Assembly: GCA_029935255.1 (NCBI GenBank)
Contig: JAOZKS010000191.1
Location: 1-5,454 of the forward strand
Reading direction: 5' to 3'
DNA: 5,454 nucleotides
From: Pontiella sp.
GTDB taxonomy: Bacteria; Verrucomicrobiota; Kiritimatiellia; Kiritimatiellales; Pontiellaceae
Positions 1 to 5,127 of this stretch are shown piece by piece. Position 1 is the stretch's first letter. The number at the start of each line of letters is the position of its first letter. A program made the translations under genes and the position numbers. A model generated the notes under the pieces. It was given only the letters and a program-made list of their open reading frames with translations, was not told the DNA's origin and ran no database searches.

Positions 1-2212
1 GGGACTGGACGGTATCGCCCGGGAAGTGACGGAGCGCCACAAGAAGGCCTTCCCCACCCGCAAGATCCCGAAAAACCTGCCGCTTGAAATCGGCGGGGCA
101 TACAAATGGCGCCGCAACGGGGAAGACCACATGCTCAGCCCCGAAGCCGTAGCCCTGCTTCAGGAGTCGGTGCGCACCGACAATATTGCGCTGTATAAGC
201 AGTTTTCGGAAATGATTAACAACAATGGCCGCAGCATCAAGACCCTGCGCGGCATGTTCAAATTCAAGACCGACCAAGCTTCGATTCCTCTGCGCGAAGT
301 GGAACCTTGGACGGAGATCGTCAAGCGCTTCAAGACCGGTGCCATGTCCTACGGCTCTATCAGCCAGGAGGCCCACGAAACGCTCGCGGTTGCAATGAAC
401 CGTATCGGCGGGAAATCCAACAGCGGCGAGGGCGGCGAGGATATCGAACGCTTCACGCTCGATTCCAGCGGCGACCTGCGCCGTTCGGCCATCAAACAGG
501 TGGCCTCCGGTCGGTTCGGGGTAACGAGCAACTATCTCACCAACGCCGATGAAATTCAGATTAAAATGGCGCAGGGCGCAAAACCTGGCGAAGGCGGTCA
601 GCTCCCCGGCCATAAGGTCAAACCCTGGATTGCCAAAACCCGGAATTCGACCCCCTACGTGACGCTGATTTCTCCACCGCCGCACCACGACATTTATTCG
701 ATCGAGGACATGGCCCAGCTCATCCACGACCTGAAAAATGCAAACCCATCCGCGCGCATTAACGTTAAACTTGTTTCGGAGGTTGGCGTGGGAACGGTTG
801 CCGCCGGGGTATCGAAAGGTAAGGCCGACGTGGTGCTCATTTCCGGCTACGACGGAGGAACGGGCGCTTCGCCGCAATCGTCGATCAAGCATGCCGGACT
901 TCCTTGGGAACTGGGCTTGGCCGAGGCGCAACAAACCCTCGTGCTCAATAACCTGCGTGATCGCATTCGCGTCGAGTGCGACGGAAAGTTGCTAACGGGT
1001 CGCGACGTAGCCATTGCCGTTCTGCTTGGCGCCGAGGAATACGGTTTCGCCACCGGCCCACTCCTCGCCATGGGCTGCGTCATGATGCGTGTTTGCCATC
1101 AGAACACCTGTCCGGTTGGCGTCGCCACGCAGGATCCGGAGTTGCGCAAGAAATTCAGCGGAAAGCCGGAGTTTATCGTACACTACCTGCACTTCGTGGC
1201 CGAAGAGCTACGTCAAATCATGGCCGAGCTCGGCTACCGCACCATCAACGAGATGGTCGGCGAAGTTCAGCGACTCGACGTGAAGGATGCCGTCGAGCAC
1301 TGGAAGGCCAAAGGCCTCGACTTCTCGAAAATCTTCTACAAGCCCGAAATGAATCCCGAGGTGGGCCGATACCAAACGGAAGTTCAGGATCATGGACTGG
1401 CGCACGCCCTCGACCACCAGCTGATCGAACAAGCGCAACCTGCACTCAAGCACGCCGAAAAAGTCGTGATCGACACGGAGCTGAAAAACATTAACCGAAC
1501 CGTCGGCGCAATGCTCAGCCACGAGATTTCCAAGCGTTGCGGACAGGACGGCCTTCCGGAAGACCTTATCACCATCAACGGGAAGGGGTCCGCCGGGCAG
1601 AGCTTCGGTGCATTCAGTACCTACGGAATCACCTTTAACATCAAAGGCGATGCCAACGACTACTTTGGCAAGGGGCTCTCCGGCGCCAAGCTGATCATTC
1701 GTCCGCCAGAAGAGGCCACCTTCGTTCCTGAAGAAAACATTCTAATCGGGAATGTGGCTTTCTATGGTGCGGTAACCGGTCAGGCCTTCATCCGCGGGGT
1801 GGCCGGCGAGCGCTTCTGCGTCCGCAACTCCGGCGCCGAAACCGTAGTGGAAGGCATCGGCGACCATGGTTGCGAATATATGACCGGCGGCCGCACGATC
1901 GTTCTGGGCCATACCGGCCGCAACTTTGCGGCAGGCATGAGCGGGGGCATTGCCTATGTTCTCGACGAGGACGGAGACTTCATTAAAAACCGTTGCAATG
2001 CCGAGATGGTCGATTTCGATCCGCTCGAAGAGAGCGACATCGAATATCTGCGCGAAATGCTCGAAAAGCATGTGGAGTATACCGACAGCTCCGTCGCCAA
2101 ACGCCTGCTCGCGGATTGGGACGGGGCATTGAATAAAATCATCAAAGTAATCCCCGTTGATTACAAGCGGGCGCTCGCGCTTCTTGCCGATGAAGAGAAG
2201 ACGGGGGAATAA
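1..2212 (+). CDS. gltB: Glutamate synthase (NADPH) large subunit, 5'-truncated by window edge
   Basis: This is the alpha subunit of glutamate synthase (GOGAT), which turns glutamine plus 2-oxoglutarate into two glutamates in the cytoplasm, using electrons passed on by GltD. The frame is open from base 2, and the residues before the GTG at 26 (GLDGIAREVTERHKKAFP) continue the usual GltB sequence, so that GTG is internal and the true start lies upstream. The N-terminal glutamine amidotransferase domain is outside the window. Counting residues from the GTG: the FMN-binding synthase barrel holds GGKSNSGEGGE at 128-138 and later GAKPGEGGQLPG. The [3Fe-4S] ligands are C351, C357 and C362 in the GCVMMRVCHQNTCPVG motif. 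A C-terminal GXGXG beta-helix domain begins near 519 (GKGSAGQSFG). It ends with TAA at 2210-2212. No frameshift or missing key residue was seen in the visible part. Confidence 0.97.
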   Translation, partial: GLDGIAREVTERHKKAFPTRKIPKNLPLEIGGAYKWRRNGEDHMLSPEAVALLQESVRTDNIALYKQFSEMINNNGRSIKTLRGMFKFKTDQASIPLREVEPWTEIVKRFKTGAMSYGSISQEAHETLAVAMNRIGGKSNSGEGGEDIERFTLDSSGDLRRSAIKQVASGRFGVTSNYLTNADEIQIKMAQGAKPGEGGQLPGHKVKPWIAKTRNSTPYVTLISPPPHHDIYSIEDMAQLIHDLKNANPSARINVKLVSEVGVGTVAAGVSKGKADVVLISGYDGGTGASPQSSIKHAGLPWELGLAEAQQTLVLNNLRDRIRVECDGKLLTGRDVAIAVLLGAEEYGFATGPLLAMGCVMMRVCHQNTCPVGVATQDPELRKKFSGKPEFIVHYLHFVAEELRQIMAELGYRTINEMVGEVQRLDVKDAVEHWKAKGLDFSKIFYKPEMNPEVGRYQTEVQDHGLAHALDHQLIEQAQPALKHAEKVVIDTELKNINRTVGAMLSHEISKRCGQDGLPEDLITINGKGSAGQSFGAFSTYGITFNIKGDANDYFGKGLSGAKLIIRPPEEATFVPEENILIGNVAFYGAVTGQAFIRGVAGERFCVRNSGAETVVEGIGDHGCEYMTGGRTIVLGHTGRNFAAGMSGGIAYVLDEDGDFIKNRCNAEMVDFDPLEESDIEYLREMLEKHVEYTDSSVAKRLLADWDGALNKIIKVIPVDYKRALALLADEEKTGE

Positions 2213-2217
2213 GGAAG

Positions 2218-2238
2218 GCTTCAGGCCACAGGCTTTGG
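2218..2238 (-). repeat. Degenerate heptad array D, after gltB
   Basis: Three 7-nt units read GCTTCAG, GCCACAG and GCTTTGG on the plus strand. On the minus strand they read CCAAAGC, CTGTGGC and CTGAAGC, a degenerate form of the YYAARGY units found nearby. The array starts six bases after the gltB stop and has the same orientation relative to the preceding gene as the array after gltD. The last unit is exactly complementary to the unit at 2335-2341 and pairs with 2261-2267 through one G-U wobble, so a hairpin within the spacer is possible. The middle unit fits poorly, so the assignment rests on phase and on comparison with the cleaner arrays. Confidence 0.55.
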
Positions 2239-2253
2239 AATAGAGGGAATGGC

Positions 2254-2288
2254 GGTAGACCCAAGGCCAAAAGCCCAACGTCTAACGC
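2254..2288 (+). repeat. Heptad array A (five 7-nt units)
   Basis: The five consecutive units are GGTAGAC at 2254, CCAAGGC at 2261, CAAAAGC at 2268, CCAACGT at 2275 and CTAACGC at 2282. The last four follow a YYAARGY-like pattern. The whole 35-nt block matches array B (2321-2355) at 29 of 35 positions in the same orientation and unit order, including the divergent leading GGYAGAC unit. This points to duplication of a block, or independent copies of one element. A 7-nt period is not a multiple of three, which fits non-coding sequence. Confidence 0.75.
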
Positions 2289-2320
2289 TTTAATTAACGC
2301 AGTAAGAAAAAGTGGAAAAC

Positions 2321-2355
2321 GGCAGACCTAAGGCCCAAAGCCTAAAGTCTAAAGC
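2321..2355 (+). repeat. Heptad array B (five 7-nt units), before gltD
   Basis: The units are GGCAGAC at 2321, CTAAGGC at 2328, CCAAAGC at 2335, CTAAAGT at 2342 and CTAAAGC at 2349. The last four fit YYAARGY exactly. The array ends ten bases before the gltD Shine-Dalgarno sequence (AGGAG, 2366-2370), so it lies in the gltD leader or the gltB-gltD intercistronic RNA. It is a direct repeat of array A and an inverted relative of array C after gltD. Its function is unknown. Similar short tandem heptanucleotide repeats (STRRs) are known from cyanobacterial genomes, but homology to them is not implied. Confidence 0.85.
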
Positions 2356-2375
2356 CCTTCTCCGCAGGAGACAAA

Positions 2376-3845
2376 ATGGGAAAGCCAACAGGATTTAAAG
2401 AATACAAGCGTCAGGTGCCGGTCGAACGTCCTGTCGATGAACGGATCGAGGACTACCAGGAAGTCTACGAACCGTTTTCCGAGAAAAAACTGAAAGAGCA
2501 GGCGGCCCGTTGCATGAACTGCGGAATTCCGTTTTGCCATATCGGTTGCCCGCTCGGTAATATTATTCCCGAGTTCAACGACCTCGCCTACAAAGGGCTC
2601 TGGAAAAAGGCCTACGAAATCCTTTCCGCCACCAACAACTTTCCGGAGTTCACCGGCCGCATCTGCCCTGCACCCTGCGAAGCCTCCTGCGTGCTGGGCA
2701 TCAACGAGCCGGCTGTAACCATCGAGAACATCGAAAAGATGATTGTCGAGCACGCCTTCGAAGCGGGCTGGGTGGTTCCCGAACCACCGGAAAGCCGTAC
2801 CGGAAAAACCGTGGCCGTCATTGGTTCTGGACCCGCCGGGCTTGCAGCCGCCGATCAGCTTAACCGCGCCGGCCATGCCGTAATCGTTTTCGAACGCTCC
2901 GACCGTTTGGGCGGACTGCTTCGCTACGGAATTCCAGACTTCAAACTGGAGAAAAACATTATTGATCGACGCATCGAAGTGCTGGAAGCCGAAGGCATTG
3001 GTTTCAAAACCAGCGCCGCGATTGGAACGGATGTTTCCGTCGACGAGCTCAAAAGCTTCGATGCCATCGTCTTGGCGATTGGTTCCACGAGCGGGCGCGA
3101 CCTTCCCGTGCTGGGCCGGGATCTCGAAGGCGTACACTTTGCCATGGACTTCCTGCCGCAACAAAATAAGGAGTGTGCTGGCGATGAGGTCGAAGGAAAG
3201 GTTTCCGCCAAGGGCAAGCGCGTCATCGTGATCGGTGGCGGCGATACCGGTTCCGACTGCGTCGGCACCTCCATCCGCCAAGGGTGCAAGTCCGTTGTTA
3301 ACTTCGAACTCTTCCCGCAACCGCCGAACGAACGGCCCGCGCACCAGCCGTGGCCCTATTGGCCCATGAAGCTGCGCACCAGTTCCTCGCACCGTGAAGC
3401 GGATCAGGACCCGCGTAGCTATGCCATGCTCACCAAAGAGTTTTTGGGTGATGAAAACAATGTCCTCAAACAGGTTCGCACCGTCAATGTCGAGTTTAAC
3501 CGCGAACGCCAGACGGGCAATGCCACCATGGACGAAGTCGATGGAACCGAAAAAGAGTGGAAGGCCGATCTCGTTCTGCTCGCTCTTGGATTCGTTGGCC
3601 CCGAACGCGATAACGTTGTTGAGGGCTTGGGCGTCGAGCTCGACGGGCGCGGCAATATCCAGACCGGAAAGAACTACCAGACCAATGTGGAGAACGTCTT
3701 CACGGCCGGCGACTGCCGCCGCGGACAATCCCTCATCGTCTGGGCCATTTCCGAGGGCCGCGAAACAGCCCGCTGTGTTGACCAGTTCCTTATGGGCGAA
3801 TCCGACCTGCCCACCAAAGGCGAGGACGACCTGCCCAGGAGATAA
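2376..3845 (+). CDS. gltD: Glutamate synthase (NADPH) small subunit
   Basis: This is the beta subunit of glutamate synthase. It oxidises NADPH on FAD and hands electrons through iron-sulfur clusters to GltB. The 489-residue product has the expected length for the family. The N-terminal cysteine-rich domain shows CMNCGIPFCHIGC (C46, C49, C54, C58) and a second group, CPAPCEASC (C97, C101, C105). The FAD-binding Rossmann motif VIGSGPAGLAAA lies near 148-159, the NADPH-binding motif GGGDTGSD at 287-294, and the C-terminal FAD signature (NVENVFTAGDCRRGQS) near 437-452. The ATG at 2376 is set by AGGAG at 2366-2370 with a five-base spacer. It lies 163 bases after gltB, longer than is usual for gltBD operons, and the gap holds heptad repeats. 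Co-transcription is likely but not shown. An intrinsic terminator follows at 3875. Confidence 0.98.
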   Translation: MGKPTGFKEYKRQVPVERPVDERIEDYQEVYEPFSEKKLKEQAARCMNCGIPFCHIGCPLGNIIPEFNDLAYKGLWKKAYEILSATNNFPEFTGRICPAPCEASCVLGINEPAVTIENIEKMIVEHAFEAGWVVPEPPESRTGKTVAVIGSGPAGLAAADQLNRAGHAVIVFERSDRLGGLLRYGIPDFKLEKNIIDRRIEVLEAEGIGFKTSAAIGTDVSVDELKSFDAIVLAIGSTSGRDLPVLGRDLEGVHFAMDFLPQQNKECAGDEVEGKVSAKGKRVIVIGGGDTGSDCVGTSIRQGCKSVVNFELFPQPPNERPAHQPWPYWPMKLRTSSSHREADQDPRSYAMLTKEFLGDENNVLKQVRTVNVEFNRERQTGNATMDEVDGTEKEWKADLVLLALGFVGPERDNVVEGLGVELDGRGNIQTGKNYQTNVENVFTAGDCRRGQSLIVWAISEGRETARCVDQFLMGESDLPTKGEDDLPRR

Positions 3846-3846
3846 G

Positions 3847-3874
3847 GCTTTGGACTTTGGGCCTTGGGCTTTAG
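3847..3874 (-). repeat. Heptad array C, immediately after gltD
   Basis: Four perfect units on the plus strand read GCTTTGG at 3847, ACTTTGG at 3854, GCCTTGG at 3861 and GCTTTAG at 3868. On the minus strand all four fit YYAARGY. The array starts one base after the gltD TAA and abuts the terminator stem. It is inverted relative to array B. Aligning it with the reverse complement of 2328-2355 gives 24 of 28 identical positions, and three of the four differences would be G-U wobbles in RNA. Confidence 0.88.
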
Positions 3875-3915
3875 AAAACCGGAGACTCCAAGGTATGGAA
3901 CTCCGGGTTTTTTTT
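3875..3915 (+). terminator. Rho-independent terminator of gltBD
   Basis: The left arm AAAACCGGAG (3875-3884) pairs with CTCCGGGTTTT (3901-3911), with one extra G in the right arm. The 16-base loop region contains a short CTCC/GG inner pairing. The right arm runs into eight consecutive T (3908-3915). It lies 29 bases after the gltD stop. On the minus strand the stem is followed by only four T, so it may act weakly in that direction too, for the small gene that ends at 3946. Confidence 0.88.
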
Positions 3916-3945
3916 AATCTCTCCAAAAGTTCAAGGTCTTTCCCC

Positions 3946-4161
3946 TTAGGGATCATGGATATGCAGATCCTCATCCCCGCAAACGGTGGCTTTAACGACG
4001 GCGAGCTCGGTACGGATCAATTTTGCTAGTGATGTGCTCTGAGGTTGAGCAAGTTCGTTTGAAAAGTGGACGAGTTTTTCATAAATGGTTTCGGATGTTT
4101 CGCCGCCGGGTGGAATGCGGGTGACTTCGAATCGGTCTTCTGCAATAATGTGGCCTCTCAT
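3946..4161 (-). CDS. Small protein of unknown function (71 aa)
   Basis: I do not recognise this protein. The 71-residue product begins MRGHIIAEDRFEVTRIPPGG and ends in an acidic, histidine-containing tail (CGDEDLHIHDP). It has no signal peptide or membrane segment and one cysteine. The frame stays open up to a TTG at 4203, but the ATG at 4161 is preferred because GGAG lies six bases upstream. Codon use looks like coding sequence, with mixed but GC-leaning third positions. The segment GGETSETIYEKLVHFSNEL faintly recalls the N-terminal part of some long Rid/YjgF-like proteins, which would make this a truncated remnant, but that is a weak impression. It is divergent from the aldolase at 4243 and convergent with gltD, separated from gltD by the terminator. 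Confidence 0.6.
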   Translation of the reverse strand: MRGHIIAEDRFEVTRIPPGGETSETIYEKLVHFSNELAQPQSTSLAKLIRTELAVVKATVCGDEDLHIHDP

Positions 4162-4167
4162 AATCTT

Positions 4168-4171
4168 CTCC
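4168..4171 (-). promoter_or_regulatory. Shine-Dalgarno sequence of the 71-aa gene
   Basis: The minus strand reads GGAG here, followed by the six-base spacer AAGATT and then ATG at 4161. This is the main reason for choosing 4161 over the in-frame TTG at 4203 and for treating the frame as a real gene. Confidence 0.6.
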
Positions 4172-4196
4172 GTTAACTGAAGGGAGCATGCTGCGC

Positions 4197-4236
4197 TTTT
4201 CAAAGATTGGAAAGTGAGTTTTCCAAGCTTTGAAAA
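4197..4236. promoter_or_regulatory. Double palindrome in divergent intergenic region (candidate paired operator)
   Basis: The arm TTTTCAAAGATTGGAAA (4197-4213) is complementary to 4220-4236 with one mismatch in 17 positions, around a six-base centre. Each arm is also an imperfect palindrome: TTTTCCAAGCTTTGAAAA at 4219-4236 pairs with itself at eight of nine positions, and 4197-4214 at six of nine. The two palindrome centres are 22 bp apart, about two helical turns, as expected for two dimer-binding sites. The element lies between the divergent starts at 4161 and 4243, ending six bases before the ATG at 4243. No T-run follows the right arm, so an intrinsic terminator is unlikely. An extragenic palindromic repeat is the main alternative. 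Confidence 0.6.
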
Positions 4237-4242
4237 ACCGAT

Positions 4243-5043
4243 ATGTTCAATCTCATGAATGAAGAGCTAAAAGGATTGATTGTGCCGGTTCTCACGCCAT
4301 TTTCTGATTCGGGAAAGATCGCCGAAGCCGCATTTGTCCGGCACTTGGAATTTCTGGCGGAACATGGGGTGATGCGGATTATGGTGAACGGAACCACGGC
4401 GGAGTTCTATTCGCTATTGCCGGAAGAGCGGAAGCTCTTGATGAAGTTGGCGCGCTCCCATTTTCCGGGGTTCATCGTTCTACATGTTGGCGGTTGTGGG
4501 TTGGCGCAGAACCTCATCGAGGTGCAATGGGCGAATGAACTTGGGGCGGATGCCGTTGCGGCCTTGCCTCCCATCTACCCGGCGGGCCTTCCCGAGGCGG
4601 GCATCATCGAATATTTCCAGACGTTGGAAGCGGCGGCCGACGTGCCGTTCATTTTGTACAACTTTCCGAAGCATACGGGGAATCCCATTACACCGGAAAT
4701 TCTCAAAGCCGTTCCGCACGCAGCGCTCAAGGACTCGGCGCAGAATCTGGAGTTGATGGAGCACACGCCGCGTTACTTTGTGGGAAGCAGCTCCCATATT
4801 TATAACCCGATCCAGCAGGGTGCGGCGGGGTTTGTCTCGGCGACGGCCAACGTGCGTCCCGAACTCTACACCGCCTTCGAAATGCTGCTGGAAGTTGCCC
4901 GTGTGGAGGAAGCTGCCGTCATGCAGGAAGAAGTGCGGGCCTATAGCGCCCAGTTTAGCACAGGCGGTGTGCCCGCATTAAAGCAGGCTCTTGCGCGAAA
5001 ATCTCCCGGCTATCCGACCTCGGCGCGGTGTCCATTGCTGTAA
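4243..5043 (+). CDS. DapA/N-acetylneuraminate lyase superfamily aldolase
   Basis: This is a class I (Schiff-base) pyruvate-type aldolase or dehydratase with a TIM-barrel fold. The 266-residue product shows GTTAEF at 50-55 (family GTTGE motif), the catalytic tyrosine Y139 in YNFPKHTG, the Schiff-base lysine K163 in ALKDSAQN, and GAAGFVSATANVRPELY at 193-209. Y112 aligns with the second-site tyrosine of DapA. The arginine that true dihydrodipicolinate synthase has in this motif (YNVPSRTG) is H144 here, so lysine biosynthesis is doubtful and the substrate is unknown. The product is about 25-30 residues shorter than usual (290-300) and stops after TSARCPLL, inside a palindromic element. The start could be the ATG at 4243 or 4255. 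Neither has a clear ribosome binding site, and both leave the conserved VPVLTPF segment intact. It lies next to a sugar kinase, but in convergent orientation. Confidence 0.9.
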   Translation: MFNLMNEELKGLIVPVLTPFSDSGKIAEAAFVRHLEFLAEHGVMRIMVNGTTAEFYSLLPEERKLLMKLARSHFPGFIVLHVGGCGLAQNLIEVQWANELGADAVAALPPIYPAGLPEAGIIEYFQTLEAAADVPFILYNFPKHTGNPITPEILKAVPHAALKDSAQNLELMEHTPRYFVGSSSHIYNPIQQGAAGFVSATANVRPELYTAFEMLLEVARVEEAAVMQEEVRAYSAQFSTGGVPALKQALARKSPGYPTSARCPLL

Positions 5044-5078
5044 TCCTGGCGGGATCGCCGATCCCGCCTACAGCGAAT
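5034..5078. repeat. Palindromic element overlapping the aldolase 3' end
   Basis: The core GGCGGGATC (5048-5056), loop GCC, GATCCCGCC (5060-5068) is a perfect 9-bp inverted repeat. The symmetry resumes further out: ATTGCTGTA (5034-5042) against TACAGC(G)AAT (5069-5078), interrupted by five unpaired bases on the left and one extra G on the right. The left outer arm contains the last codons and most of the TAA stop of the aldolase gene. There is no T-run. The size and form resemble a REP-like or small non-autonomous palindromic element, but only this one copy is visible, so its repetitive nature is inferred. Confidence 0.6.
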
Positions 5079-5080
5079 GT

Positions 5081-5115
5081 GGCGAACGCTTCATCCCAAA
5101 GGGAAAAGCGTTGCC
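5081..5115. terminator. Intergenic hairpin between convergent genes, candidate bidirectional terminator
   Basis: GGC(G)AACGCTT (5081-5091) pairs with AAGCGTTGCC (5106-5115), with one bulged G. The loop contains a second short stem, TCCC (5094-5097) with GGGA (5101-5104). It sits between the aldolase stop (5043) and the kinase stop (5128), where a shared terminator would be expected. Neither strand has a following T-run, so intrinsic termination is uncertain. A 10-bp perfect palindrome, CCCCGCGGGG, overlaps its right edge at 5114-5123. Confidence 0.4.
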
Positions 5116-5127
5116 CCGCGGGGAATT

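Noticed and set aside
26..28. GTG at 26 as the start of gltB
   Set aside because: The frame is open to the left edge and the residues before it match the continuous GltB sequence, so it is an internal valine.
1742..2278. A 178-codon minus-strand frame opposite the gltB 3' end
   Set aside because: It is antisense to the conserved GXGXG domain of GltB, and its first part covers the heptad repeat region. There is no sign of an independent gene.
2213..2355. CRISPR-like array
   Set aside because: The units are 7 nt and contiguous, without spacers of constant length, and no cas genes are present.
3916..3952. Possible further heptad units after the gltD terminator (CCAAAAG and TCAAGGT-like)
   Set aside because: The spacing slips by one base and only two units fit, so it is not distinguishable from chance.
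2349..3974. A 541-codon open frame on the minus strand opposite gltD
   Set aside because: It lies antisense to an unmistakable gltD, its translation shows no family motif, and no ribosome binding site is evident. It arises from the strong codon bias of gltD.
4197..4236. Intrinsic terminator reading for the double palindrome
   Set aside because: Neither strand has a T-run after the closing arm beyond the arm itself, and the element lies between divergent gene starts rather than after a stop.
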